This document shows, piece after piece, positions 1 to 8,923 of a stretch of DNA of 64,000 bases. Numbering within the stretch: position 1 is the first letter of the stretch; the number at the start of each line of letters is the position of its first letter. The DNA is taken from the NCBI GenBank assembly GCA_036526255.1, contig DATCYW010000079.1, positions 1-64,000 of the forward strand. The letters are read 5' to 3'. The position numbers were made by a program, and so were the translations under genes. Source of the stretch: Malonomonas sp036526255. Its GTDB lineage: Bacteria; Desulfobacterota; Desulfuromonadia; Desulfuromonadales; Geopsychrobacteraceae. The notes beneath the pieces were generated by a model. That model made no database searches. It saw only the letters and a program-made list of their open reading frames with translations, and had not been told where the DNA came from.

Positions 1-1629
1 GTCACCAGCCCGCAGAAGAACAAGCTGGTGGTGTTGACCCAGGATTATTTCCCCTATCTCTCCATCGGGTCCGGTCGCGGCCTTAACAGCATCAGCAAGT
101 CGTACATCAAGGATGGTCTGCTGTATGTCTGTCTTGGCGCCAGCATGACCGAGCCGCGTCCACATATTGCCGTTTTCGATATGGCCTTCATGCCGGTGCG
201 GCAGATCTTTTTCCCAGATTTCGAACTTTTCTCTCCGCTGGCTCTGGCGGTTGGCAACAACGGTCGCCTTTATGTTGTCGGGATGAATGGCACCGGGGTC
301 ATGGTTCTCAACAGCAGTGGTGAGTTTCTGCATTGGATTGAACCTAAAGATGAAGTTCTCGAGGTTCAGGAGAAAGCGCCGATTCTCGCCCTCGATGTCG
401 GCCTCGACGGACGGCTTTATTTTCTCAGTGAGGCGATGGGACGGGTGTTTGTCTACAGCCCGGCAGAAAAATTTCTCTATAAATTCGGTGAAAAGGGTGG
501 TGAACCAGGCAAACTGTCGCGGCCGCGCGGGATTGCCGTTGACGACCTCAGGCGGCAGGTTTACCTGGTCGATTATCAGCGCCACACCATGTCAATCTAC
601 TCGATGGCCGGCGAATACCTGTTTGAGGTTGGCGGCATGGGAGGGGGGCGCGGTTGGTTCTATTATCCGAGCGATCTGGTCGTTGACGGGCAGGGGCGGA
701 TCATCGTGGCGGATACCTTTAATCATCGCCTGCAGGTCTTCGAATTTATCAGCAATCGCGGTTATGGCACCGAGAGCCGTCCGGACCTGCCAACCGACCG
801 GCGTGTTGCTGGCAGCGAAGTTGTCGGGGCGCAAGAGACTGTCGAAGTTGTCGTCGAGCCGGAGATTGCCGATGTGATCCGTATCCGTAGCCTCAAGCAA
901 CCGCTGGAAACTGCGTTGGATGGTGATTATGTGGTTGTGACCGGGTTGGCTCAACAGTTGAAGAATGCTGAAGACCAGCAGTTGCAGTTGGCTCGCAAAG
1001 GTTATCCGGCTCAGGTTCAAACGCTCTATCTGGGGAAAAGTGGAACCTGGCATCAGGTGTTTGTCGGCCCTTATCTCGACCCGCTTGAAGCCTATGAAGC
1101 GGCAGAGAAAATCCGTGCTGAAGAGCAGCTGCCGGCGATCCTCAAGACCCGCGGTAAGCCGCTCGAGTTGAAAGTTCCTCGCGCAGAGGCTGCCGGGGAG
1201 GCTGCAACCACCGCGACCGGGTTGTCGGAACCTGACACTGGCCTGCCCGCTTCGCTGGAAGTGCCGACAGAAAAGATTTTTCCCTCTGTCGTTTTGCCCG
1301 ACTGGTCTGGTCAGCCGCCGGTCGATAAAATCGAAGACGTGCCTGCGCCGCTGGCGGAACCACCCCTGCCGGATCCGGTTGAGGCACCTGAGCAGCAACC
1401 GGGTGAGCCTGCTGCGGTTGTCCCGGTCGTACTGAAAAAAACTGTTGCGAAATCCGCTGAGAGTTCGCCGCAGCGCCAAGTCAAGGCCGCCAAGGTGGCT
1501 GCGAAACCAGCGCCGCAGACGACACCACCCGTCGATTACTGCGTTAAATGCCATACAACACGGATCGCCAAAGTCTGCCTGCAATGTCATCCAGATTCAC
1601 GAACAAAACGTACGGCGGGGGGGGCGTGA
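1..1629 (+). CDS. NHL beta-propeller / SPOR-like / dihaem fusion protein (5' partial)
   Basis: The reading frame is open to the first base, so the true start lies outside the window. About bases 60-750 encode NHL-type propeller blades (recurring 'RPRGIAVDD', 'YYPSDLVVDGQGRIIVADTFNHRLQVF'-style blades, ending near base 750). Bases about 920-1150 look like a SPOR-type domain (GDYVVVTG...GTWHQVFVGPY...AYEAAEKIR), which in known proteins binds peptidoglycan. A proline/alanine-rich linker (about 1270-1530) leads to two CXXCH haem motifs, CVKCH (1540-1554) and CLQCH (1576-1590). The stop overlaps the next ATG by one base, so it is translationally coupled to the 12-haem cytochrome. The role is inferred: a cell-wall-attached scaffold or electron-transfer partner for the cytochromes downstream. 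The domain calls are by eye; the haem motifs are certain. Confidence 0.8.
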   Translation, partial: VTSPQKNKLVVLTQDYFPYLSIGSGRGLNSISKSYIKDGLLYVCLGASMTEPRPHIAVFDMAFMPVRQIFFPDFELFSPLALAVGNNGRLYVVGMNGTGVMVLNSSGEFLHWIEPKDEVLEVQEKAPILALDVGLDGRLYFLSEAMGRVFVYSPAEKFLYKFGEKGGEPGKLSRPRGIAVDDLRRQVYLVDYQRHTMSIYSMAGEYLFEVGGMGGGRGWFYYPSDLVVDGQGRIIVADTFNHRLQVFEFISNRGYGTESRPDLPTDRRVAGSEVVGAQETVEVVVEPEIADVIRIRSLKQPLETALDGDYVVVTGLAQQLKNAEDQQLQLARKGYPAQVQTLYLGKSGTWHQVFVGPYLDPLEAYEAAEKIRAEEQLPAILKTRGKPLELKVPRAEAAGEAATTATGLSEPDTGLPASLEVPTEKIFPSVVLPDWSGQPPVDKIEDVPAPLAEPPLPDPVEAPEQQPGEPAAVVPVVLKKTVAKSAESSPQRQVKAAKVAAKPAPQTTPPVDYCVKCHTTRIAKVCLQCHPDSRTKRTAGGA

Positions 1630-2426
1630 TGGAACTGAGGGTTATGAAGATCATCCGATCTGTTGCGTCGACTTTTATCCTGCTGTTGTCGCTGGCTGCC
1701 GGTTGCTGGGCCGTTGAGGCGCCGCCTCTGCAGATCAGCGACTGCCAGAAGTGTCATGTCAGGGAGCTGCAACTGATCGCCGACAACGGCGGCAAGCACC
1801 GGGATGCGGTGAGCTGTGTCGATTGTCATCGCGAACATCCGCCGCGTGGGGTCAATGCCATCCCTGCCTGCGCCCTCTGTCATGACGTGAAGCAACGCAA
1901 CCATTTTGCCGTAGAAGGCTGTCTGGGCTGTCATCCTCCGCATACCCCTCTGCAGGTCAGTTATCAGGATGTCCCGCGGGTTGCTCCGGCCTGTCAGACC
2001 TGCCACCCGGACCCGGCCGCTGAACTGTTGGAATATCAGAGCAACCACTCGGTACTCGACTGCAAGGCCTGTCATCAACAGCACGGCAAGTTTCTCGACT
2101 GCTTGAGCTGCCATGAGCCGCACCTGTCCGGTCAGGAGTACCGGGACTGTCGTATGTGTCACCAGCCGCATTCGCCGCTGAAGGTGGTCTATATGAACAA
2201 TCTGGGGTCGGAGCACTGCGCCAGTTGCCACGTTCAGCAAGGGGAACAGCTTAAGCAGACCACGACCAAACATCGTCTGCTGCTCTGTGTCTATTGTCAC
2301 AAAAGCCAGCACAAGCGGGTGCCGAAGTGCGAGACCTGTCATTTCAGGCCGCATGTCTCTGGCATGCACGAAAAGTTTCCGGACTGCGTGACCTGTCACG
2401 TCGGGCCACACAACCTTGTGAATTGA
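1629..2426 (+). CDS. 12-haem c-type cytochrome
   Basis: The 265-residue product holds twelve CXXCH motifs (CQKCH, CVDCH, CALCH, CLGCH, CQTCH, CKACH, CLSCH, CRMCH, CASCH, CVYCH, CETCH, CVTCH), about one haem per 20 residues. The N-terminus is a signal peptide (MKIIRSVASTFILLLSLAAG); a cysteine follows at once, but the lipobox is poor, so soluble periplasmic export seems likelier than lipidation. An in-frame ATG at 1548 lies inside the upstream gene and would put 27 non-signal residues in front, so I start at 1629 (ATG overlapping the upstream TGA); ATG 1644 is also possible. Between the NHL-SPOR fusion and the beta-barrel gene, it is a candidate for the haem wire entering an outer-membrane conduit. 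Confidence 0.88.
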   Translation: MELRVMKIIRSVASTFILLLSLAAGCWAVEAPPLQISDCQKCHVRELQLIADNGGKHRDAVSCVDCHREHPPRGVNAIPACALCHDVKQRNHFAVEGCLGCHPPHTPLQVSYQDVPRVAPACQTCHPDPAAELLEYQSNHSVLDCKACHQQHGKFLDCLSCHEPHLSGQEYRDCRMCHQPHSPLKVVYMNNLGSEHCASCHVQQGEQLKQTTTKHRLLLCVYCHKSQHKRVPKCETCHFRPHVSGMHEKFPDCVTCHVGPHNLVN

Positions 2427-2450
2427 TTTTCTGACTGGATTTATTATCTG

Positions 2451-4535
2451 ATGTCGTCGGTCGTTCGCCCACATTTTTTACTGATCTGTCTGTTTGCCGT
2501 GCTGCCGCTTGGTCTGTGGTTTTGTGCGCCGGCACAAGCAGGCGATCCGTTCGGTTTTTCCAGCAGCTGGAACTACCAGGAAAATGGCGGTGACGCCGGA
2601 GAAAGCAGCCGCTTTCATGAAAGCTATAACCTGACCTACAGCAAGGAGGTGAGCGCGGCGATGCAGTTTTCCGGGGCGGTTCGCTACAGCGAGAATCATC
2701 CCTCGGCCGGTGCCGACAGCACATCGCTTAATCCAACCCTGTCGCTGGATTTGCGCAACGATCTTTTTTCACTCAATCTGAACGCCTCTGAATCACAGAC
2801 CGGTCAGGACGGCGCGCCGACCAGAAGCAGCGATTCCTTTGGCCTGAACCTGAACAGTCAGTTAGAGGACTGGCCGAACCTACGGCTTTATTTTAACAAG
2901 AGCACAGCGACGGACGACAGCGCCCCCAAGCAGACCGACAATGATGCAACGACCCTCGGTGCGAGTGTCGAATATTCTTTTGAGCATATCGATCTGCTCT
3001 ACGATGTGCGCCATTCGAAATCTTCGGACAACCTGCTGAACAGCGAAAGCGAAGCCCTCGATCAGACCGCGCAAATCGGTTATGAACAGAGCTTTTTGCA
3101 GGGGCGGGTTTCGGTCTCTGCCTCGCAGCAGTTTCAGATAACGGAAAATACGACTGAAAATCGCGTCGGCGCCGGAAACGCGTTTTTTATCGACGCGACC
3201 GCGCTGGTTGGTCTTTATGGACTGGACGACACCCCTGAACTCGCTACCTTGCTCAACAAAGCCGATCTTGTCGATGGCGACCTGAATACTTCGACCGGAA
3301 TCGATCTGTTCTCGACCACCACCGCCCAGAATATAGGTCTCTGGGCGAACGGTCAGAGAGTGACCCGGCTGCGGGTGGTGATGGAGGATGATCAGTTAAC
3401 CACGACCTTGATCGGCCTGCAGGGTCTTATCAAACCCTGGAAGGTCTATCGCAGTGATTTCGGTAATGTCTGGACGCTGGTACCGAACCTGGCGGCATCC
3501 TATACCACCGAGAATGGTCGCACGGTCGTCATCATCGATCTGGTGGCCGGCGTTACGGCTGCTTACCTGAAGGTTGTCTCAGATGTGAACCTGACGGCGG
3601 CAACCCCGATAAACGTCACTGAAATCGAGGCGCAGGAGGAGCGGGTTGCAGCGACGGACCTGGTCGTTGTTTCACGCGAAAGCAAAAACCTGCAGACTCA
3701 GTTCAGCACGACGGTGCGGGTCACTGACAACTGGAGTCTCTCCTATAATCTGCGCCGGGTCGAGAACCTGCAGGATGCCGGTGATTCGGTTCAGTTCAGT
3801 CACTCGCTCAGCAGCAGTTACACGCCGACGGAGAAGCTCGGTTTTTCTTTCAGCGTCAGTGAGGACAGCGACGAGGCGGATAACGTTCCCGGACGGCAGA
3901 ACCGCTCCTATTCGGCGTCGATGTCGGTTCGGCCGCTGTCGACCCTGAACTTTTCGCTGGGCTATACCCACTCGGAGACGGAAACGGATGATGGCCAGAA
4001 CAGCATCAGCGATTCACTCAGTTCTTCGCTGAACGCCAGCATCTATCCCGACCTGTCTGCCAGCTTGTCGGCTACCTGGACGCAGAGTGAAGAGCCGGGC
4101 ACCGGCATTGAAACCAGTGGTTACGGACTGACCTTGAATACGACAGCCTATTTTACGCCCCGGGTCGATGTGAACAGCAACATCAATTACAGCGAGTCAG
4201 AATCCAACAGCGGCGAAGATGGTCGTACCACCAGTTATGGATTTACGCTGGGCTATCGTCCGTCTGATATGCTGCTGCTGAATTTCAGCTATGACGCCGA
4301 GGTGGAGGACGACAGCTCAGTGTTCAGCGCTAACTCAAGCTGGCTCTGGAGCAAAAAGCTGCAATCCCAGTTCGGCTTCTCTTTTAATTTTGGCGATGAG
4401 ACCAGTCAGCAGTACAATGCGTTGCTGAGCTGGCTGATCAGCCGCAGCCTCTCCCTGCAGACGTCGGGAAATTATCAGACTGCCGACGAAGGGAACAGCT
4501 GGAACATGAATTCAGCGTTGAACATGATTTTCTGA
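2451..4535 (+). CDS. Predicted outer-membrane beta-barrel protein (porin-like)
   Basis: A 694-residue exported protein with a signal peptide (residues 1 to about 30, ending PAQAG). Long stretches show alternating polar/hydrophobic, Ser/Asn/Thr-rich beta-strand patterns (about 40-280 and 405-694), and the last residue is phenylalanine, the usual BAM recognition end of outer-membrane barrels. Residues about 280-400 look different (more globular, Val/Leu/Ile-rich) and may be an inserted plug or external domain. The gene starts 25 bases after the 12-haem cytochrome. By analogy with porin-cytochrome conduits of Geobacter (OmbB-OmaB-OmcB) it could be the sheath through which a cytochrome passes, but I see no recognisable OmbB signature; family unassigned. 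Confidence 0.7.
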   Translation: MSSVVRPHFLLICLFAVLPLGLWFCAPAQAGDPFGFSSSWNYQENGGDAGESSRFHESYNLTYSKEVSAAMQFSGAVRYSENHPSAGADSTSLNPTLSLDLRNDLFSLNLNASESQTGQDGAPTRSSDSFGLNLNSQLEDWPNLRLYFNKSTATDDSAPKQTDNDATTLGASVEYSFEHIDLLYDVRHSKSSDNLLNSESEALDQTAQIGYEQSFLQGRVSVSASQQFQITENTTENRVGAGNAFFIDATALVGLYGLDDTPELATLLNKADLVDGDLNTSTGIDLFSTTTAQNIGLWANGQRVTRLRVVMEDDQLTTTLIGLQGLIKPWKVYRSDFGNVWTLVPNLAASYTTENGRTVVIIDLVAGVTAAYLKVVSDVNLTAATPINVTEIEAQEERVAATDLVVVSRESKNLQTQFSTTVRVTDNWSLSYNLRRVENLQDAGDSVQFSHSLSSSYTPTEKLGFSFSVSEDSDEADNVPGRQNRSYSASMSVRPLSTLNFSLGYTHSETETDDGQNSISDSLSSSLNASIYPDLSASLSATWTQSEEPGTGIETSGYGLTLNTTAYFTPRVDVNSNINYSESESNSGEDGRTTSYGFTLGYRPSDMLLLNFSYDAEVEDDSSVFSANSSWLWSKKLQSQFGFSFNFGDETSQQYNALLSWLISRSLSLQTSGNYQTADEGNSWNMNSALNMIF

Positions 4536-4593
4536 TGGCAGATAGTGTCTTTTAGGTTTTCCGGAAAACTCCCCGGTTTTTACGCGGGGAACC

Positions 4594-5187
4594 ATGAAGG
4601 GGAAGGTGGATATCGTGGGTAAATATGGCTTTGTGATTCTGGCGTTCGGACTTCTGTTGTTCAGTGGCTGCGCGACGGCCCCCAAGCATTATGCAGCGGA
4701 GAGTCTCGGGTTAGGTTATGTCAAGCGGGTCGTGGTGCTGCCGTTTGAAAACAACACCGAAATCAAGTTTGCCGGACAGCGGTTCAGTGATGTCATCACA
4801 ACAGAAATTCTCAGTCGCGGACTTTTCGAAGTCGTCGAAAAAGGGGAAACCCGGCGGTTTCTGCGTGAGGAGCTGGTGCAGAAGGAACAGGAAACCCTCG
4901 ATCAGGTGACCGCACAGCGGCTCGGTCAGGAGTTGAATGTTCAGGCCTATCTGGCCGGCGCGGTTGAAGATTTCAGTTCAGTCCAGAACGGCAGCTATTC
5001 TTATCCGGTCATCGCCGCAACGTTGCGGCTGGTTGATGTCAAGACCGGTCAGATCATCTGGCAGACCAGTGGCAGCGAGAGCGGCTATCGGACGCTGGAC
5101 CGACTGTTCGGTTTCGCCAGTAAAGATGTCAATCAGGTCAGCTTCGCTCTGGCCCAGAGACTGTTGTCAACCCTGTCGGCGGAGTAA
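4594..5187 (+). CDS. CsgG/TolB-like lipoprotein
   Basis: A 197-residue protein with a clear lipobox (LLLFSGC, Cys about residue 26). The mature part begins with a pattern shared with CsgG/GNA1162/TolB-N folds: VKRVVVLPFENNTE, then a helix ending in SRGLFEVVE, and later a strand pair LRLVDVKTGQIIWQTSGSE. CsgG forms the outer-membrane curli export pore; GNA1162-type relatives are envelope lipoproteins of uncertain role. There is no evidence for a CsgG-type pore loop, so secretion is only a hypothesis. A GTG at 4615 with GGAAGGTGG upstream is an alternative start. It is first of three similar proteins in a row (5191 and 6690 follow). Confidence 0.68.
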   Translation: MKGKVDIVGKYGFVILAFGLLLFSGCATAPKHYAAESLGLGYVKRVVVLPFENNTEIKFAGQRFSDVITTEILSRGLFEVVEKGETRRFLREELVQKEQETLDQVTAQRLGQELNVQAYLAGAVEDFSSVQNGSYSYPVIAATLRLVDVKTGQIIWQTSGSESGYRTLDRLFGFASKDVNQVSFALAQRLLSTLSAE

Positions 5188-5190
5188 GCG

Positions 5191-6690
5191 TTGCCCGTGT
5201 TTGCGCATCTGCATAAATCAGCGACGCTGCTCGTCGCCCTGGTTTTGTTTCTGCTGTTAAGCAGTTTTCCGGCCAGTGCGCAAAAAATCGTCCTGATGCC
5301 GATGGCCGACCTCAGTAAGGGGGCCAACGGGGTCAATTTCACGTTCACCAAAGCGGTTGAGACAACCTTGAAACAGCTTGGGGTGGAACTGGTCTCACGC
5401 AACGATGTCATGCTGTTCATGGCCGGTAACAAGGTGCGCACCTATCAGTATCTAGACAGTTACCTGGTGAAGAAGATCGGCAGCGAGTTTGACAGTCCAC
5501 TGGTGCTGATCGGAACCATCGCCGAACTGGATGCCGCGGATGCTTCGATTGGGATCTCTTTCACCGCCCTGGATACCGCCGATGGCAATCCGGTCTGGGC
5601 TGCTTCAGAAGCAACCAGTATCCGCGAGCAGGTGCGGGCGCTCGGCATCGGGCAACCGGAGACCTCAACCGATCTGGCCCGGCCGCTGTTAAAAGAGATG
5701 CTGGCGCCGCTGGCAAAATTTGCCTACGCAGCAGAAGTCTCGGAACGCCGCGATTATCAGCTGCTGGGCCTGTCGTTGTCGCCCGGCTATGTCCAGGGGG
5801 GGCAACCGCTTGAAGCGACCCTGAAGATCCGTTTCCTCGGTCAGCGACCAACCCTGATCGCCGCAGAAAGTGCCGCCGGAAAAAGTTACCTGCAGTATGA
5901 CCGGCGCAGCGACAGCTATCACGGAAAATGGTTCGCGCCCAGTGCTGATGGCAGCTACCCGGTCGATCTGCGGATCGAGTGGGGTCGCGAGCAGACGGTG
6001 CAGAAGGTGCAACGAGTTGCCAGTTATGACGTCATCAACTCACCTCCGGGCTTGACGATGGAGGTCAAAAAAGGGATACCCGTCGGGCAACGACTGGCGG
6101 TGCGGGATCATGTCCTGATCCTGCCGCGGGTTGCGGATGTTCGACCACTGGCCGGCTGGGCACTTGAGATTGTCGGCGAGCAGGGGGACAGTCGGGTCTA
6201 TGAAGAGTACGAAGGGGATATCCCGGAGCGGATGATCTGGGAGGGGCGCAGCTCTGACGGTTTCATGATGTCCAACGGCACCTATGAGGTCTCGCTGCAC
6301 ATCTGGGATCTGGCGGGGAACAAGTCGAGTGCCAGCCAGACCCTGGTGCTACAGGCTTCTGCGCCGAAGATACAGGCGCGGATAACCCACTCAGAGGGTA
6401 AAGCGTTTTTGAATCTTTCTTCGGAGGGGAGCTTTGAATTTCCGATCACCGCCTGGGAGGCTGACCTGCAATCGCTCGGTGGTGAAAAGCTGATCAAGAC
6501 GCAGGGGCAGCACTTGCCGGTGGCTATCGAGTTCAAACCGATCGCGGGTGAGCTGTACGTCCAGCTGTCGCTGCAGGGCGAAGATCTGCTGGGTAACCGT
6601 CTGCAGGTCAAGCGGCAGAAGCTGCCGATCGTCGAAATGGAAAAGACCATCAAGGAACAGAAGGCTGAATCCTGGGTGCCGGACTTCTGA
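5191..6690 (+). CDS. Exported protein, CsgG/TolB-like N-terminus plus Ig-like C-terminal regions
   Basis: A 499-residue protein starting with TTG (GTG 5197 is an alternative), four bases after the previous stop. The signal peptide ends at ASAQ (about residue 31). Residues 31-150 repeat the theme of its neighbours: KIVLMPMADLSK, then KQLGVELVSRNDV and a beta-rich continuation with DTADGNPVWAASEA. The rest is beta-rich; residues about 340-400 resemble a FlgD/FN3-type Ig repeat (RSSDGFMMSNGTYEVSLHIWDLAGNKS). No lipobox. The stop overlaps the next gene's ATG by one base. Probably a periplasmic or outer-membrane-associated component of the same assembly as the flanking lipoproteins; no characterised family recognised. 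Confidence 0.62.
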   Translation: MPVFAHLHKSATLLVALVLFLLLSSFPASAQKIVLMPMADLSKGANGVNFTFTKAVETTLKQLGVELVSRNDVMLFMAGNKVRTYQYLDSYLVKKIGSEFDSPLVLIGTIAELDAADASIGISFTALDTADGNPVWAASEATSIREQVRALGIGQPETSTDLARPLLKEMLAPLAKFAYAAEVSERRDYQLLGLSLSPGYVQGGQPLEATLKIRFLGQRPTLIAAESAAGKSYLQYDRRSDSYHGKWFAPSADGSYPVDLRIEWGREQTVQKVQRVASYDVINSPPGLTMEVKKGIPVGQRLAVRDHVLILPRVADVRPLAGWALEIVGEQGDSRVYEEYEGDIPERMIWEGRSSDGFMMSNGTYEVSLHIWDLAGNKSSASQTLVLQASAPKIQARITHSEGKAFLNLSSEGSFEFPITAWEADLQSLGGEKLIKTQGQHLPVAIEFKPIAGELYVQLSLQGEDLLGNRLQVKRQKLPIVEMEKTIKEQKAESWVPDF

Positions 6691-7286
6691 TGATAAAGCA
6701 GAAATTGACGAAAATATTATTGCTCTGTCTGTTGCTGATGCTCTCGGCCTGCGCCGGTCGTCCGGCTTTGCAGACGCGGGTTACCGCAGGAGCCGACACC
6801 CGGGTCTGCAGTCTGGCGGTTTTGCCCTTCGATAACTGGACAACCAAACCTGAGGCCGATCTGCTTGCCTACCGGCTGTTCAATTCGGCGCTGGTCAGCA
6901 GCGGCCATTTCAATGTCGTTGCTGAAGGGGATGTTGGCCTGTTTCGGCTGCGGCAGCGGTTGTTGCCTGGAACCTTGCTGCACAAGTCCCTCTACGACGC
7001 CTTGGCGGACCAGCTGTCGGTCGATGTTGTGGTGCTTGGACGTGTGGTCGAGATGGGGATGGACAGTCGACGCGGCAGTGACCTGGTGCCATTTGTCGCC
7101 TTGCAGGTCGACCTTCACGACCTGCGCAACGATCGCCTGTTGCTGAGCACGGTGCATCAGCGCTGGGGGGATGACTATCGTAAAATCATGCATTTCGGAC
7201 TGGTCACAACCACCAGCGGAGTGCTGCAGAAAATGTCGCAGGAAATCATCAATGACTGGAAGCTTAAGGGAGTAGGATGTCAATGA
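6690..7286 (+). CDS. CsgG/GNA1162-like lipoprotein
   Basis: A 198-residue lipoprotein (signal peptide then LLMLSAC, Cys about residue 21). The mature part opens with SLAVLPFDNWTTKPEADLL and continues SGHFNVVAEGDVGLFR, the same strand-helix-strand layout as the products at 4594 and 5191. A later segment (FVALQVDLHDLRNDRLLLST) matches the 'parameter reporting' strand pair of the family. Both ends overlap neighbours (ATG on the previous TGA; end inside the PPIase start), so these genes are tightly coupled. Function unknown; a multi-subunit lipoprotein assembly for cytochrome export or anchoring is an inference. Confidence 0.65.
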   Translation: MIKQKLTKILLLCLLLMLSACAGRPALQTRVTAGADTRVCSLAVLPFDNWTTKPEADLLAYRLFNSALVSSGHFNVVAEGDVGLFRLRQRLLPGTLLHKSLYDALADQLSVDVVVLGRVVEMGMDSRRGSDLVPFVALQVDLHDLRNDRLLLSTVHQRWGDDYRKIMHFGLVTTTSGVLQKMSQEIINDWKLKGVGCQ

Positions 7287-8923
7287 AGAAAATGAAAATT
7301 GGTTTTGTTCTGTCGCTGGTGCTGCTAGCGGTTTGTCTGTCGGCGTCCGCTGGTCTGGCTTTCTGGGGTGAAAGTGATTATCTGGTAGAAATCAATGACA
7401 CCAGATTGACCGAAGAAGATTACCGGCACTGGTGGAGTGAATGGCAGGACCCGGGGATGGCTGTGCATGAGTCGCTGGATGATTACATCGATTTCATGCT
7501 GCTTGCGCAGGAAGCGAAGGATATGCAGTTGACCGAGAATCCCAGCTACAAGCAGAAGTTGCTGGTGTTTCTCAAGGTTCGCGCCCTGATGCAGTTGAAA
7601 AGCGAAGAGATCGACGCCAAGAAGCAGATCCCGGGCAGAGACGAGCTGTGGACTGAATATGTTAAAGACTACACGCCGGTCCTCAATTTGCAGATGATCG
7701 CCGTACAGGATGAAGAGCAGGCCAACGTTATTCAGGGGTTCAGGGAAGCTGGCGTGCCGTTTGAAAAACTCGCTGCCTCGGCCGGGCTCAAAACGGTTGC
7801 CGAGCAGCTGCAATCGACCGGCCCGATGCGCTACACCCGGATTCCTGAGGAGCTGCGTGGATCGGTCCTGGAACTCCAGGCCGGCCAGATTGCCGGGCCG
7901 GTACCCTTCGGGCATGCCTGGTATTTCATCAAGGTATTGGATCGTCAGGAGGGGACCGAAGAGGATTTTGAATCGGTTAAACAGGCGTTGATCCGCAAGA
8001 GTCTCAAACGTCAGGAGTATCAGTTGACTCAGGAGTTGCTCGAACGATTGATGAAGCAGTACGAGGTGGTGATCGACCGCGAGCTGATCGCAGCGATCGG
8101 CCCGGATGGCCCGCCGGCCGGGGACGAGGAAAAAATCGCTATCAGTATTGATACCTTCAACATACCGGCTTCTTTTGTTTACGCCTCAATTCAGAAGACC
8201 CAGGAAACCCGCGGTCACGCCAAACGTCAGGCCGAAGCTTTTGCTGAATCGAAGCAACGGATAGTCGACGATATTCTGGTGCAGACCCTGACCGAAAAAG
8301 ATTCGCTGGCCCGGCACTACGAGCAGGTTCCGCCATTGAAATATATTTTTGATTTTTATTCTCAGTACCGCCTGGTCAAGGAATTTGAGGAGACTGTTGT
8401 GCGCCCCGAAGTGAAGGTCAGCGAGCAGGATATCGCAAACTTCTATCAGGAGAACGCTGCAGAATTTTCGCAGGAAGGGATGATTGAGTATGCCAGCGTC
8501 ACGACCAACGAAAGTGAGCTGGCCAAAAAGATCAGCCAGCAGCTCAAGCAGGGGAAAGATTTTTTCACTATCATGGAGCCGATTTCTCCGGCCGGGGTGA
8601 AAATTGAAAAGCAGCCACTCGGGCAGTTGCCGGCAGAGATTCAGGCTGCGGTGAAGTCGCTCGCATCAGGGCAGATCGCGACCGTGAACGAAGGGGATAA
8701 CACTCATTTCATTAAAGTCGTGCGCAGCGCCGAGACGCAGATGGTTCCCCTTGAGGCGGTCAGCGAGATGATTCAGAAGACTCTGGAAAAGAGGCGTTTT
8801 GATGAGATTCGAGCCGGTTATATCGGACAACTGCGCGAACGCTCTACGATCAAACAGAACAAGTCGGCCTGGAAAGCGTTACGTAAACAGTTGCAGGAGG
8901 AGAGCGTAAAACATGCATCCTAA
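7277..8923 (+). CDS. Periplasmic parvulin-type peptidyl-prolyl isomerase, two PPIase-like domains
   Basis: A 548-residue SurA/PrsA/PpiD-like protein. The signal peptide (about residues 1-29) lacks a lipobox. An N-terminal SurA-like helical segment (DYLVEINDTRLTEEDYRHWW...) is followed by a rotamase-like domain (about 130-225; LRGSVLELQAGQIAGPVPF, AWYFIKVLDRQEG) and a second, weaker one (about 395-490; AAVKSLASGQIATV, HFIKVVRS). ATG 7283, which overlaps the upstream stop as ATGA, is an equally good start. It lies directly before the 26-haem cytochrome and overlaps it, so its likely clients are the exported cytochromes or the barrel encoded here. PPIases next to multihaem cytochrome genes are common in Desulfuromonadales. 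Confidence 0.82.
   Translation: MSMKKMKIGFVLSLVLLAVCLSASAGLAFWGESDYLVEINDTRLTEEDYRHWWSEWQDPGMAVHESLDDYIDFMLLAQEAKDMQLTENPSYKQKLLVFLKVRALMQLKSEEIDAKKQIPGRDELWTEYVKDYTPVLNLQMIAVQDEEQANVIQGFREAGVPFEKLAASAGLKTVAEQLQSTGPMRYTRIPEELRGSVLELQAGQIAGPVPFGHAWYFIKVLDRQEGTEEDFESVKQALIRKSLKRQEYQLTQELLERLMKQYEVVIDRELIAAIGPDGPPAGDEEKIAISIDTFNIPASFVYASIQKTQETRGHAKRQAEAFAESKQRIVDDILVQTLTEKDSLARHYEQVPPLKYIFDFYSQYRLVKEFEETVVRPEVKVSEQDIANFYQENAAEFSQEGMIEYASVTTNESELAKKISQQLKQGKDFFTIMEPISPAGVKIEKQPLGQLPAEIQAAVKSLASGQIATVNEGDNTHFIKVVRSAETQMVPLEAVSEMIQKTLEKRRFDEIRAGYIGQLRERSTIKQNKSAWKALRKQLQEESVKHAS

Noticed and set aside
592..1590. 332-codon minus-strand frame
   Set aside because: Antisense to the NHL-SPOR-haem gene; no recognisable domain and no ribosome site.
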